Program-made: the position numbers and the translations under genes
Shown here: positions 45,038 through 55,024 of the stretch, piece after piece
Numbering within the stretch: the first letter of the stretch is position 1
Layout: every line of letters starts with the position of its first letter
Notes under the pieces: generated by a model
Databases searched by the model: none
Seen by the model: the letters and a program-made list of their open reading frames with translations, nothing else
Told to the model about the DNA's origin: nothing
Assembly (NCBI GenBank): GCA_029310945.1
Contig: JARJFC010000018.1
Span: 17,021 to 81,020 of the forward strand
From: Leptospira sp. 96542
Lineage (GTDB): Bacteria > Spirochaetota > Leptospiria > Leptospirales > Leptospiraceae
Length of the DNA stretch: 64,000 bases
Reading direction: 5' to 3'

Positions 45038-46078
45038 ATGGACGAGTTGAACGAATTTGATTTTGACCTCCCAGAAGCCCAAATCGCGAGGTTTCCCGCT
45101 TCCAGTCGGGATGAATCACGACTTTTGGTAGTGGATAGGTTGAAATCTTCTTACTTCGAAGCACCACTTTTTAAAGATATAGTCAATTTCTTGCACCCAG
45201 GTGACGTTTTGGTTTACAACGATACAAAAGTTTCCAAACGCAGGGTTTATTTGCAAACGCATACAGGTAGGATCCATGAATCCATTTTTTTGGAGATGCT
45301 AGAACCTTCTGGTCTCCTTTGGAATTGTATCCTTAAGAACCGAAGCAAGTTAAAGTTAGGTGATTTATTGACACCTGTCGGGTTTTCACAAATTCCTTTC
45401 GAATATTTTGGTCCAGAGGAAGATCGTTCTATATTGAAATCAAAATTCCCCATCAGAGAAGAAGATTTTGAGTCCTTCGGAAGTATACCCATCCCTCCTT
45501 ATCTGAAGCGGAAAGCAGATGAAGAGGACAATATAAGATACCAAACCATATTTGCTAAGGAACCAGGTTCAGTGGCTGCGCCCACGGCGGGTCTTCATTT
45601 CACAGAAAGTTTGAAGCACGAGTTACAATGTAAGGGAATTCAATTTGTCCCCGTCCAATTGAAAATAGGCTATGGAACCTTTAGCCCGCTAACGAAAGTT
45701 CAGTGGGAGACAAAAAGATTACATTCAGAATCATACATTATGTCAGAAAAAACCGCAGAAATTTTGAACCAAACAAGAGCCGACAAAAATCGAGTGATCG
45801 CCATTGGTACGACGGCACTTAGGGTTCTCGAAACTGTGTACGATTCTCAATTGCGGAAATATAAGGCGCAGTCTGGTCAAACTGACATATTTTTGTCTGA
45901 AGGGGACACGATCCACTCGATCGATGGCTTAATTACAAATTTCCATCTTCCCAAATCCAGTCTCTTACTCCTTGTTAGTGCTTTTTTGGGAAAAAAATTA
46001 CTCTTGGATGTTTATAAGAGTGCGTTGGAAAAAAATTTCCGTTTTTATTCATACGGAGATTCGATGTTCCTTTTTTAA
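45038..46078 (+). CDS. queA: S-adenosylmethionine:tRNA ribosyltransferase-isomerase
   Basis: 346 residues, normal for QueA. Conserved pieces: FDFDLPEAQIARFPASSRDESRLLV at the N-terminus, VLVYNDTKVSKRR, the AAPTAGLHFTE motif and GTTALRVLET. It adds the ribosyl group of SAM to 7-aminomethyl-7-deazaguanine at tRNA wobble position 34, giving epoxyqueuosine. The gene is divergent from the glycan block; no other queuosine gene is in the window. Confidence 0.97.
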   Translation: MDELNEFDFDLPEAQIARFPASSRDESRLLVVDRLKSSYFEAPLFKDIVNFLHPGDVLVYNDTKVSKRRVYLQTHTGRIHESIFLEMLEPSGLLWNCILKNRSKLKLGDLLTPVGFSQIPFEYFGPEEDRSILKSKFPIREEDFESFGSIPIPPYLKRKADEEDNIRYQTIFAKEPGSVAAPTAGLHFTESLKHELQCKGIQFVPVQLKIGYGTFSPLTKVQWETKRLHSESYIMSEKTAEILNQTRADKNRVIAIGTTALRVLETVYDSQLRKYKAQSGQTDIFLSEGDTIHSIDGLITNFHLPKSSLLLLVSAFLGKKLLLDVYKSALEKNFRFYSYGDSMFLF

Positions 46079-46130
46079 AAATGAATTTACAGATTGTCCA
46101 AATCCCTAATACTCGTGAGACAGCTTTTTT

Positions 46131-47414
46131 ATGTTTGCACCTAAATCTTCAGTTTTAGTTTCAATTTTGTCAGGTCTAGGCTTGGTCACGGTTGTTACTC
46201 TGACGCCCGTTAAAGAACCAGAATCGATCGACATACTATTGCCTGAAACCAATGACTTCATCGATTCAGGGTACCATCCTGGGGCACTGCTGAAAGAAGA
46301 AAATGAATCAAAGGTGGAATCTAAAAAAGTTTCTACAGAAAGAAGTTTTGATTTAAAGTCGCCAATTTTTATTCCCTTACCAAAAAATGATGAGTTTCGT
46401 GGTTTCGGTGAAAGTGGGATGAATGATCTTCGTTCTAAGTTTGATTCCGATTTTTATGTATCGGCTCTAGGAGAACGCAAGTTCTCTTATAAATCAGATA
46501 AAATCCATGTTCGGGGAGTGCAGTCCACTGAAGGATCCATTCTTGTCGCAAAAGATCCGTTAGGTTCTCCGATGGGCAAAACATCTTCCAAACGATTTGA
46601 GTCTTTCGAGTTGGATTATGCACTCACTAAGAATCTCAGTGCACATGTTACGTCTTTCCAAACTGACACAAATGATTCTAGAAATCGTTCGAGTCGTGGC
46701 CAGACTTTGGCGGGTATTTCTGTCCAAGGCGGTGGTTTTTTTGATGCAAAGATCCTCGCAGGTGATAGCACCTTAGGTGGAACCGTTCGGTATTATAATT
46801 CCAGTTTATCGCAAGTTCGCCAAATTGAAGCTAACCGACGTTCCTTTGCGGATGCCCATCAAACCTATGAATGGCAAGCAAACTTCACTCCATCTGAATA
46901 TTTTAAGGTTCAAACATCTGTGTTCAATATTAGAGGGGAAAACTTAGAAAGCCAATCAAGGCCAGAAGGCGGCAAAGTGTCCTTATTTATGGGCACTAAA
47001 AAAGTACAACTTAACTTACGATACAATTATGTAAATAGCAGACCAGGCTCTAATGGAATCTTTCAGTCTGGGTTTATGCCTTCGCAGGACATTGCTTCTT
47101 TTGGAATGATCGTTTATTTGGATTCTTCTCGGAATTACTCTATCTATTTAGGTAATCAGGTTTTTAATATTTTTAATGATCCTTTCCAACATGTGAAAGA
47201 CAATAATGGCAATAGCCCCGCAACGTTTTCAGCTTCTTTGCGTGGTTCGAATTCTCGTTTCAATCGTTCTACATTTTTCCTAAATTTTCAAAATCAATTT
47301 TATAAAGATGGAGTTCTTTTGGGAGTGCCTGGTGGGCTTGCATATTCTAATCTTGCCAATGGAAAATCTTTTTACGAGTATGTCACATCGATGGGGATGG
47401 AAATTGTTTTTTAA
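46131..47414 (+). CDS. Exported protein, outer-membrane beta-barrel candidate
   Basis: 427 residues. The N-terminus has a signal-like hydrophobic stretch (VLVSILSGLGLVTVVTLT). After an acidic region the second half is built of alternating short beta strands with aromatic ends (LSAHVTSFQTD, VQLNLRYNYVN, FGMIVYLDSS, YSIYLGNQVF, TFFLNFQNQF) and the protein ends in ...MGMEIVF, a terminal Phe signal for barrel insertion. It overlaps the FlgO-like lipoprotein gene by 35 bases. Function unknown; possibly the two work together at the envelope. Confidence 0.65.
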   Translation: MFAPKSSVLVSILSGLGLVTVVTLTPVKEPESIDILLPETNDFIDSGYHPGALLKEENESKVESKKVSTERSFDLKSPIFIPLPKNDEFRGFGESGMNDLRSKFDSDFYVSALGERKFSYKSDKIHVRGVQSTEGSILVAKDPLGSPMGKTSSKRFESFELDYALTKNLSAHVTSFQTDTNDSRNRSSRGQTLAGISVQGGGFFDAKILAGDSTLGGTVRYYNSSLSQVRQIEANRRSFADAHQTYEWQANFTPSEYFKVQTSVFNIRGENLESQSRPEGGKVSLFMGTKKVQLNLRYNYVNSRPGSNGIFQSGFMPSQDIASFGMIVYLDSSRNYSIYLGNQVFNIFNDPFQHVKDNNGNSPATFSASLRGSNSRFNRSTFFLNFQNQFYKDGVLLGVPGGLAYSNLANGKSFYEYVTSMGMEIVF

Positions 47415-47901
47415 ACAAACGGTTGTTTTGCTATGTTTCTTTTTGTTTTCGTGTTATTTTGGTGAGGAGAGAGAATCCAAACCAAAAGCACCAGTGACCC
47501 CTCCCTTAGAACAGTTGGCCATTTCTTTGTCTGAAAAAGGGTATTTGATCCAAAAAGAACGACTCATTGTTTTGACATTTCTCGACAATTTGGGCAAAAA
47601 GAGCACTTACGGAGAAATCCTTGCAGAAAAACTAACCACCGAACTTGTGAAAAAAGATCGATTCTTAATTTTAGATCGTTTGGCGCACCAAAAAATTTTG
47701 GAAAAAGAAGGTTTGAGTTTAGATTCAAGTGTGGATACTTCCACCTTGCGTAAAGTAGGTGGCGTTCTTGGAATTCAAAAAGTCATAACTGGCATCGTCA
47801 CACCCTACCAAAATGGAGTGTTTATCAACACCCGTCTCATAGAAATCCAAACGGGACTGATTCTCAAAGCCGATGAAGTCTACGTCCGCATCGACGACTG
47901 A
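47380..47901 (+). CDS. FlgO-like lipoprotein
   Basis: 173 residues from the ATG at 47380, giving a lipoprotein signal with Cys in CFFLFSCYFG; the longer frame upstream lies in the previous gene. The mature part matches the FlgO/CsgG-like alpha-beta domain: ERLIVLTFLDN, EILAEKLTTELVKKDRFLIL, and GIQKVITGIVTPYQNG. In Vibrio FlgO is an outer-membrane lipoprotein connected with the flagellar base; in leptospires, whose flagella are periplasmic, the role could differ. Domain assignment is fairly secure, function is not. Confidence 0.75.
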   Translation: MSHRWGWKLFFKQTVVLLCFFLFSCYFGEERESKPKAPVTPPLEQLAISLSEKGYLIQKERLIVLTFLDNLGKKSTYGEILAEKLTTELVKKDRFLILDRLAHQKILEKEGLSLDSSVDTSTLRKVGGVLGIQKVITGIVTPYQNGVFINTRLIEIQTGLILKADEVYVRIDD

Positions 47902-47988
47902 CGCTAATTTCCTCTATTTTAACGTAGATCTAGTAATTTTGGATTGATTCTCTTTTTTCCTGCTCCAAAAAGGTAGTAAGAGGTTCAG

Positions 47989-50244
47989 ATGGCATTTGAC
48001 ATAGAAATGATTGCGGCTCGTTACTCCCAAATGGAGGCGACCATCACTGCGGCCAGAAAGGTAGTGGGTAGACCCCTTACACTTACAGAGAAAATTTTAT
48101 ACAACCACCTTTGGAATGGAAACGCTACAGAAAGTTTTGGTCGAGGTAAAGATTACGTCGACTTTGCACCCGACCGAGTTGCGATGCAGGATGCAACCGC
48201 ACAAATGGCACTTTTGCAATTTATGCAGGCTGGCAGAAAAAAAGTGGCAGTGCCTTCAACTGTCCATTGTGACCACCTTATCACCGCTAAAGACGAATCA
48301 GGTGTTGACCTAAATTTTGCCGTTAAAGAAAATAAAGAAGTATATGATTTTTTATCTTCCGTATCCAATAAATATGGAATTGGTTTTTGGAAACCAGGTG
48401 CTGGTATCATTCACCAAGTTGTTTTAGAAAATTATGCATTCCCAGGTGGGATGATGATAGGTACTGACTCTCACACTGTCAATGCTGGCGGTCTTGGTAT
48501 GATTGCCATTGGAGTTGGTGGAGCTGACGCTTGTGATGTGATGGCTGGTCTCCCTTGGGAGCTCAAATGGCCAAAAGCCATTGGGGTAAAACTCACAGGC
48601 AAACTCAATGGTTGGACCGCTGCTAAAGATGTGATCTTAAAAGTGGCTGGAATCCTAACTGTCAAAGGCGGGACAGGCGCTATCGTTGAATACTTTGGTC
48701 CTGGGGCGGAGTCCTTATCTTGTACTGGAAAAGGTACGATTTGTAACATGGGTGCGGAGATTGGTGCAACTACATCTACTTTCGGTTATGACGAATCGAT
48801 GGAAAGATACCTTCGGTCAACAAACAGAAGTGATGTGGCGGATCTTGCTAATAAGTATAAGCCACATCTTACTGCTGACCCAGAAGTTTATGCGGAACCA
48901 GAAAAATACTTTGACCAAGTGATTGAAATCAATTTAGATACTTTAGAACCTTATGTGAATGGACCGTTTACTCCTGATTTGGCGACTCCAATTTCAAAAA
49001 TGAAAGAAGAAGCCGCAAAGAATGGTTGGCCACTCAAAGTGGAAGTGGGTCTCATAGGTTCTTGTACAAATTCATCCTATGAAGACATCTCACGTGCGGC
49101 ATCACTTGCCAAACAAGTTGCGGACAAGGGTTTAAAAACCAAGGCTGAGTTTACCATAACCCCAGGTTCGGAATTGGTTCGTTATACGATCCAGAGGGAC
49201 GGTTTTATCAATACTTTTAATCAAATTGGTGCGAAAGTGTTCTCAAATGCTTGTGGTCCGTGTATTGGTATGTGGTCACGAGTGGGAGCCGAAAAGAAGG
49301 AAAAAAACACCATCGTTCATTCTTTCAATCGTAACTTCCAAGCAAGGCAAGACGGTAACCCAAATACGTATGCATTCGTCGCATCTCCAGAAATCACAAC
49401 AGCACTTGCTATTGCAGGGGATCTTGGTTTCAATCCTTTGACGGATACTCTCACAAACGAAAAGGGCGAAAAAGTAAAATTGGATCCACCTACAGGAGAA
49501 GAGTTGCCGAAAAAAGGTTTTGCAGTGGAAGATGCAGGTTTTATTGCACCAGCTGATGACGGTTCGGCGGTACAGGTCATTGTTGATCCAGCTTCCTCTA
49601 GGTTACAGTTACTTGCTCCTTTCAAACCATGGGAAGGGACAGATATCAAAGGGCTTAAACTTCTCATCAAAGCAAAAGGGAAGTGTACGACAGACCATAT
49701 TTCGATGGCAGGTCCATGGCTAAAATTCCGTGGCCACCTTGATAATATCTCAAACAACCTCCTCATTGGAGCCACAAACTTTTTTAACGGCAAAACCAAT
49801 GAAGTGAAAAACCAACTCAATGGAAATTATGAGCCTGTTCCACAAACCCAAAGAGCTTACAAGGCACAAGGGATTGGGTCCATCGTTGTGGGAGACGAAA
49901 ACTATGGGGAAGGTTCTTCGAGAGAACATGCGGCCATGGAACCTCGGCATTTGGGTGTAAGGGCAGTGCTTGTAAAATCGTTTGCTCGTATCCACGAAAC
50001 AAACTTAAAAAAACAAGGTATGCTCGCTTTGACCTTTGCCAATAAAGACGATTACGATAAAATTTTGGAAGACGATTCAATCGATGTGGTTGGTTTAACA
50101 AGTTTTGCAGAGGGAAAACCTTTGGCTCTTGTTCTAAACCATAAAGATGGATCGAAAGATGAAATCCAAGTCAACCATACTTACAATGCGCAACAAATCG
50201 AATGGTTTAAAGCAGGCGCTGCTTTGAACTTAATGAAAGCGTAA
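47989..50244 (+). CDS. acn: Aconitate hydratase
   Basis: 751 residues, the mitochondrial-like (Aco2-type) length. The three iron-sulphur ligand cysteines are in [18 protein letters not shown] [11 protein letters not shown] and in NACGPCIG; the swivelling domain carries [16 protein letters not shown] and [14 protein letters not shown]. It interconverts citrate and isocitrate in the TCA and glyoxylate cycles, important for a fatty-acid-using organism. AGAGG lies 7 bases before the ATG. A rho-independent terminator follows at 50263. Aconitase is recalled on chromosome II in Leptospira. Confidence 0.95.
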   Translation: MAFDIEMIAARYSQMEATITAARKVVGRPLTLTEKILYNHLWNGNATESFGRGKDYVDFAPDRVAMQDATAQMALLQFMQAGRKKVAVPSTVHCDHLITAKDESGVDLNFAVKENKEVYDFLSSVSNKYGIGFWKPGAGIIHQVVLENYAFPGGMMIGTDSHTVNAGGLGMIAIGVGGADACDVMAGLPWELKWPKAIGVKLTGKLNGWTAAKDVILKVAGILTVKGGTGAIVEYFGPGAESLSCTGKGTICNMGAEIGATTSTFGYDESMERYLRSTNRSDVADLANKYKPHLTADPEVYAEPEKYFDQVIEINLDTLEPYVNGPFTPDLATPISKMKEEAAKNGWPLKVEVGLIGSCTNSSYEDISRAASLAKQVADKGLKTKAEFTITPGSELVRYTIQRDGFINTFNQIGAKVFSNACGPCIGMWSRVGAEKKEKNTIVHSFNRNFQARQDGNPNTYAFVASPEITTALAIAGDLGFNPLTDTLTNEKGEKVKLDPPTGEELPKKGFAVEDAGFIAPADDGSAVQVIVDPASSRLQLLAPFKPWEGTDIKGLKLLIKAKGKCTTDHISMAGPWLKFRGHLDNISNNLLIGATNFFNGKTNEVKNQLNGNYEPVPQTQRAYKAQGIGSIVVGDENYGEGSSREHAAMEPRHLGVRAVLVKSFARIHETNLKKQGMLALTFANKDDYDKILEDDSIDVVGLTSFAEGKPLALVLNHKDGSKDEIQVNHTYNAQQIEWFKAGAALNLMKA

Positions 50245-50262
50245 ACTAAGTTCCAAATTAAA

Positions 50263-50306
50263 CACCGGTACGGCGATGATTCATTGCCTTGTATCGGTGT
50301 TTTTTT
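50263..50306 (+). terminator. Rho-independent terminator after aconitase
   Basis: Stem CACCGGTAC/GTATCGGTG (one G-U pair) with an inner GGC/GCC pair, followed by seven T. It begins 18 bases after the acn stop and ends 7 bases before the next gene's ATG. Confidence 0.85.
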
Positions 50307-50313
50307 ATTCAAA

Positions 50314-51468
50314 ATGCCAAAAGTAAAAAACAAAATCATTACCTCCGAAACACAAAATAATTCTCTTTTGGTTTGGACTGGCGTAACATCGGAACAATCC
50401 AAGTCTCAAAAAGAGTTCAATGACATTCTAAAAAAACATAAGGAAGCGGTCTCGCGAGCAAAAGAGCTCGATTCATTCTTTAAAATTACAAATTCAGTGT
50501 ATTTGTCAGATGTTCTCCCTGAAATCGAAAAACAGAAAAACTTAGAACGAAAACGTTTTTCCGTTATGTGTGAAATTCTTTTCGAAGAAAAGATATCTTT
50601 TAGTAAACAACAAAGAGAAGCTCTAAGAAATTATTTGTTGGAGATATGTTATGATCATTATTTGGAAGATAAAAAGTTTTATGAATTTTATTTAGAGAAT
50701 TTGGAAACTAAGTCAGAGCGTACCAAACGGCTTCTGGCAAAAATGAGTGTTGAAAAAAAGATTAAATCACAGTTTGGTTTGGATATCGATTTGGACGAAC
50801 TGAACCAAACAAAGTTTGATTCCGAGGAGGAGCGGGTCGAACACGAAGAGAAGTTTAAGGAATTTCGAGAGAAATATGAGTCGTACCGAGCCGAATATTT
50901 TAAACATAAATCTCAAAAAAAATCCGAAAAGAAAAAATCCAAAGCCCAGTTAGAAAAAGAAAAGAAACAATTGGAAGCAGAGAAATTGCTTAGCCTAGAT
51001 ATCAATTCATTGTTCAAAAGTCTTGCAAAACTCATTCACCCTGATAAAGAACAAAACCCTGTTCTACGCGAAAAAAAGTCCAGCTTAATGACGGAGTTAT
51101 CCCGAGCTCGGGATAATATGAACATTGCTGAAATTTTAGAGATTAAATTCAAAGTAGACGAACTAATACCCGATGAACAAACGGATGTTTCATTCAACGA
51201 TATTTCCATCAAACGATTTATTGTTATCATCAAATCTAAAATTAAAGAATTAGAAAATTCGATTAAAGAAAGATTATATTCCCACCCTCTTTTGCAGGAT
51301 TATCCTGATAAAAAAATAGATGTAAAAAAATTAGAGAAGTTTCTATCTGCCATCAAAAAAAATAATCAACGATTGACGAAATCTTTTCAGGACGAATTGA
51401 GATCTCTCGAACAAAATCCAGTGTATATTAAAGAGATCCTTCGCGATCTATCTCGGGTGGGCTATTAA
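50314..51468 (+). CDS. Charged coiled-coil protein with J-domain-like HPDK segment
   Basis: 384 residues from the ATG at 50314; upstream codons lie in the acn terminator. Highly charged and helical, with a Lys/Glu-rich coiled coil around residues 195-230 (KKSKAQLEKEKKQLEAEKLL). Near residue 240 is FKSLAKLIHPDKEQNP, matching the helix II-HPD-loop of J domains, with following helix RARDNMNIAEILEIK. It may recruit DnaK. Its stop is directly followed by the methyltransferase ATG with no gap. Partner unknown. Confidence 0.7.
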   Translation: MPKVKNKIITSETQNNSLLVWTGVTSEQSKSQKEFNDILKKHKEAVSRAKELDSFFKITNSVYLSDVLPEIEKQKNLERKRFSVMCEILFEEKISFSKQQREALRNYLLEICYDHYLEDKKFYEFYLENLETKSERTKRLLAKMSVEKKIKSQFGLDIDLDELNQTKFDSEEERVEHEEKFKEFREKYESYRAEYFKHKSQKKSEKKKSKAQLEKEKKQLEAEKLLSLDINSLFKSLAKLIHPDKEQNPVLREKKSSLMTELSRARDNMNIAEILEIKFKVDELIPDEQTDVSFNDISIKRFIVIIKSKIKELENSIKERLYSHPLLQDYPDKKIDVKKLEKFLSAIKKNNQRLTKSFQDELRSLEQNPVYIKEILRDLSRVGY

Positions 51469-52146
51469 ATGAAATCATTCTTAAGTTCAAATCCAAAAGG
51501 AACTGGAAAGAATGGAAAGGGGTTTGATGAATCGTATTGGTCCGAAATTTATGGCAATGGGCTTGATGTTGATGGATCATACAATGCAAAAGAACATGCA
51601 AACTATCTCCATGCATTGTTTAGGCTCATGGACATTCCTGTTTACAGAATCGCAGATTTTGGATTTGGTAAGGCAATCTTACTCCGTGAAATGGTGAAGA
51701 CATTTTCCCCTGTAAAAGTATATGCTGTGGATGCTTCGCAGAATGCCTACGAAGATTTGAAAAAAAAAGACTGGGTCAAACGTTCAGATAAATTTCATAT
51801 TTACCACTCTTCGTTAGAAAATTTTATACTGCCAAAATTAGAAAAAACTCCTGTTGAATTAGGTATTTGTAATTCGGTCATTCAATACTTACCTGATTCT
51901 GAAATACCGAAAGTTCTTGAGAGGATGGCGAAATATTGCAATTATTTGTATTTTACAGTCCCTACAAACGTAGATTATGCGGAAATGAAAAAGGAGATGT
52001 CATTTATTGATCCATATGCGTATTCTCGTTCGGCCAAAAAATATAGGAAGTGGCTCTCGCGCGATTTTGAAATTGTAGGGTATAATCTTTTACAGAGCAA
52101 ATGGCTTGGTGAAAAAGGTTTTAAAGAAGATTTCTTTCGGATTTAG
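51469..52146 (+). CDS. SAM-dependent methyltransferase, class I
   Basis: 225 residues. Motif I is IADFGFGKAILLREM (IADFGFGKG-like), the acidic end of strand 2 is VKVYAVDASQNA, and motif IV is LGICNSVIQYL. Gly content in motif I is low, but the fold pattern is normal. Substrate not identifiable. It starts on the base after the J-like gene's stop, so the two are co-transcribed, which suggests a common process not obvious from the sequence. Confidence 0.8.
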   Translation: MKSFLSSNPKGTGKNGKGFDESYWSEIYGNGLDVDGSYNAKEHANYLHALFRLMDIPVYRIADFGFGKAILLREMVKTFSPVKVYAVDASQNAYEDLKKKDWVKRSDKFHIYHSSLENFILPKLEKTPVELGICNSVIQYLPDSEIPKVLERMAKYCNYLYFTVPTNVDYAEMKKEMSFIDPYAYSRSAKKYRKWLSRDFEIVGYNLLQSKWLGEKGFKEDFFRI

Positions 52147-52195
52147 CCTATAAAGAGGTTTGCATTTTATTTTTAATTGTTAACTGTAGTCAGAT

Positions 52196-54346
52196 ATGCG
52201 TTGGGGTTTAAGCGTTTCGGTCTGTTGCTTATTAGTTTGTTTAATTAGTTGTCAACATGCTAAATTTGGGAACATATGTGATAGCCAGTCTCCAGAATTT
52301 ATCAACACTTTGATTTTTAAAGTTGCGGCGAACCTAAGGTCGCCTCATTGCGGAATTAATGTTGATTTGCAACTTTCTCCTGTTAAGCCATTATATGAAG
52401 GACGAAATCAATTATTAGATTATATCAAAAATGATGGAACATCGGCGATCACTGCTTCAAACACAAGTTGCACAGGTCTTGAGTTAGGTGGGTATAGCGC
52501 TTGTTTACACGCTGGATTGATGTTGTCCGTCGAGGGTTCAGGGGGCATTTTTAACTCAAATTCTTGCGATGGTTACTTTGCGGAAGATGATACAAGAACT
52601 TTACAGTTTACATGTTTTGAAAAGGAAAATGGCGGCTTAATTTTTGTTGCAACGTCGGTAAAACAAGGAAAATATCTGGGTGATCTTGTCATTTCGGGAA
52701 ATGGGAGTTATCATTTTCGGCCTATCTCTGTATCTGTCTTTCACACAAATCAGTTAGTTGGTAAAACGCAAGTTTCATCCACATGGACAAACCCAATCGT
52801 TTCGTATCCACTTGCAGGTGGCACTCTCAACTCTCCAGGCACTCTCTACCTTTTGGATCAGACATCGAATTCCTTAGGATCTTCAAACATTCAATCGAAC
52901 AGAACTGGAATACTGTATAAATCAAATACAGATTTGTCCTTAATGAATACATCTCCTTTTTTCAGCTTTGGAGGGAGTTTTCAATATTTAGAAGGAGAAT
53001 TTAGTTCATTAAATAGTAATAATCCTTTAATCTCTGTTACAGAAGATAACCGATTTATGTGGGTTCCAAATTTGGTAGCAACTACTGGTGGAGGCATTTT
53101 AGCAGTAAGCGGTTCTCAAGGATTATACCAATCAATTAGAACTTCTGTTCAAAATGGTGGGAATGCAGTCAGTTTGCTTTCCACTGGAATGACAGCGGGA
53201 AAATCCATACAAAATAATACATTCTCCAATTTAATGATTGGAGACATTGATGGTAGAGTGGTTCAATTGTCATCAGGTGGGACGAACAATCATATCTTTA
53301 ATCAAAGTTTTATTGATACTGTAATTTATTCATCTACAGATGAAGCTATAGCAATTTCAGTTGCAAACTCGAACATAGGAGGAATTGTTTTTAAGGATTC
53401 TGTCGTAGCAAATAGTTTAACATACTCAGCGATATCAATATTGGAAACAGCGCCAGCAAAACTATCAGGTCTAACAATTTCAAATCAAATATCATTGAAT
53501 TTAACTTCTGGCATTACATTGAATACTGATTCTACATCGGACTTTGGTCTTGTTATGGAAAATATTGGGATCTTTCGGGTATCCAATTATGCAATTGAAA
53601 CTACTTCAGTGAATAGCCATTATTTAACTGGAAAAGTTCTATTTTCAAATGGTTTAACCAATAATATAGTGGGTGGGACGAATATTGGATTTGACAATTT
53701 AGGAAATCCTACAGGACGATCAGATTATTTTTTCTATAATAATTATCCCTATGAAACTAGTTTCGTAGGGTACGTGTTTGGTGATGATCTTATAAACCAA
53801 TTCGATTCATCTGGATTTGTTTCATCTCATGTCCTCAATAGTAATTATATGAAATTTCAGAATCCTTACCGGTCTTATAATAATTTTGATACCAATGGTA
53901 TATTCACTGATAATGTAAAAGGATTATGCTCCAATAATTGTCGTATTTTTGATTGGTCATTGAAGAATTCAGACATACATTTTAAAAATCTTCATTCATG
54001 TCCAGATGCGTCTCGGCCACTTTTACATATCGTTGGAGGGAGTGCTAGTTCAGAATCAGAGTGTCAAAGTTTAGTTAGAGGCTCAAAATATTTAGGTTCC
54101 AATATTTGTGGTATTTATCATCTTCGCAATGCAAGGGAAATCATTGGCGATGCGAAGGGAAATGAAAATGGCCTCTGCGAATCAAAAGAAGATTGTTTAT
54201 TCACTCCGAACCTGGGAGCTTACCAAGGGCATGGAATATTAAGAAAAGCAAGTGCCCTTTCTCCATACCATTGCCAGGATATACCGATTCTTCCAGGGGA
54301 GGTGAGCCAAATTCGATTATTTGGATTTGAAGAAAATGGTTATTGA
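52196..54346 (+). CDS. Large lipoprotein, probable right-handed beta-helix
   Basis: 716 residues with a lipoprotein signal (VCCLLVCLISCQ). The middle (about 230-480) is Ser/Thr/Asn-rich and consists of short repeated beta strands (IQNNTFSNLMIGDIDGRVVQ; NSNIGGIVFKDSVVANSL), as in parallel beta-helix (NosD/pectate-lyase-like) proteins. The C-terminal 130 residues contain many cysteines (LCSNNCRIF, ESECQSL, NICGIY, LCESKEDC) that could make disulphides. Likely surface-exposed. No functional family recognised. Confidence 0.75.
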   Translation: MRWGLSVSVCCLLVCLISCQHAKFGNICDSQSPEFINTLIFKVAANLRSPHCGINVDLQLSPVKPLYEGRNQLLDYIKNDGTSAITASNTSCTGLELGGYSACLHAGLMLSVEGSGGIFNSNSCDGYFAEDDTRTLQFTCFEKENGGLIFVATSVKQGKYLGDLVISGNGSYHFRPISVSVFHTNQLVGKTQVSSTWTNPIVSYPLAGGTLNSPGTLYLLDQTSNSLGSSNIQSNRTGILYKSNTDLSLMNTSPFFSFGGSFQYLEGEFSSLNSNNPLISVTEDNRFMWVPNLVATTGGGILAVSGSQGLYQSIRTSVQNGGNAVSLLSTGMTAGKSIQNNTFSNLMIGDIDGRVVQLSSGGTNNHIFNQSFIDTVIYSSTDEAIAISVANSNIGGIVFKDSVVANSLTYSAISILETAPAKLSGLTISNQISLNLTSGITLNTDSTSDFGLVMENIGIFRVSNYAIETTSVNSHYLTGKVLFSNGLTNNIVGGTNIGFDNLGNPTGRSDYFFYNNYPYETSFVGYVFGDDLINQFDSSGFVSSHVLNSNYMKFQNPYRSYNNFDTNGIFTDNVKGLCSNNCRIFDWSLKNSDIHFKNLHSCPDASRPLLHIVGGSASSESECQSLVRGSKYLGSNICGIYHLRNAREIIGDAKGNENGLCESKEDCLFTPNLGAYQGHGILRKASALSPYHCQDIPILPGEVSQIRLFGFEENGY

Positions 54347-54361
54347 TTCCAATGTCTCTAA

Positions 54362-55024
54362 ATGGTGGATTTTCCCTTTTACTTTTCGATTAAATTCCAA
54401 ATCTTCTCAGTCTTTGGATACTCAATCAGTTTACTAGAATTTTTAGGTACCACATCTGGACTTGCATGTGTTTATCTAGCATCGCGCAATCATATTCTCA
54501 CTTGGCCAATTGGAATTTTTAATTCCATTTGTTTTTTCTTTTTATTTTTTCAGATCCAATTGTATTCAGATATGTTACTTCAACTTTACTTTTTTGGATC
54601 GAGTATTTATGGTTGGTGGGTTTGGACAAAAAAGTCGGGAAAGTTTGTTAAGATCCAATCATTAGGTTGGAAAAAGAATACAGTTTGGTTTTTTATCATA
54701 TTAGTATCTACTTATTTATTGGGTAATTTTACTCTCTATTTACCGAGTTTACTCCCCGATATTTTTACTATGCCACCAAGTTTTCCTTATTGGGACGGGT
54801 TCACAACCACTGCAAGCATCGTCGCAAATTTTCTTTTGGCAAGACGGATCCTGGAATCTTGGTTTTTGTGGGTGGCGGTGGATGTGGTTTGTATTGTCCT
54901 CTATTATCTAAAGGACATTCCTTTTGTCACCGCAGAATACATCATTTTTCTTCTCATCGCCTTTTATGGCTGTTACCATTGGTTCAAAGAATACAAGGAA
55001 TCAGAATCATTTGTAATTGAGTGA
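54362..55024 (+). CDS. pnuC: PnuC-type nicotinamide riboside transporter
   Basis: 220 residues with 7 membrane helices. The family marks are present: LEFLGTTSGLACVYLASRNH, LTWPIGIFNSICFFFLFF, the YGWWVWTKK segment and the late helix WFLWVAVDVVCIVLYYLK. It would import nicotinamide riboside (or thiamine in PnuT-like relatives) for NAD salvage by facilitated diffusion. Convergent with the ankyrin gene, with an 18-base overlap of ends. No nadR homologue is adjacent; no riboswitch is seen in the 15-base upstream gap. Confidence 0.9.
   Translation: MVDFPFYFSIKFQIFSVFGYSISLLEFLGTTSGLACVYLASRNHILTWPIGIFNSICFFFLFFQIQLYSDMLLQLYFFGSSIYGWWVWTKKSGKFVKIQSLGWKKNTVWFFIILVSTYLLGNFTLYLPSLLPDIFTMPPSFPYWDGFTTTASIVANFLLARRILESWFLWVAVDVVCIVLYYLKDIPFVTAEYIIFLLIAFYGCYHWFKEYKESESFVIE

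Noticed and set aside
50284..50313. Upstream extension of the J-like protein (MPCIGVFLFK)
   Set aside because: These codons lie in the stem and T-run of the aconitase terminator; ATG at 50314 is better.
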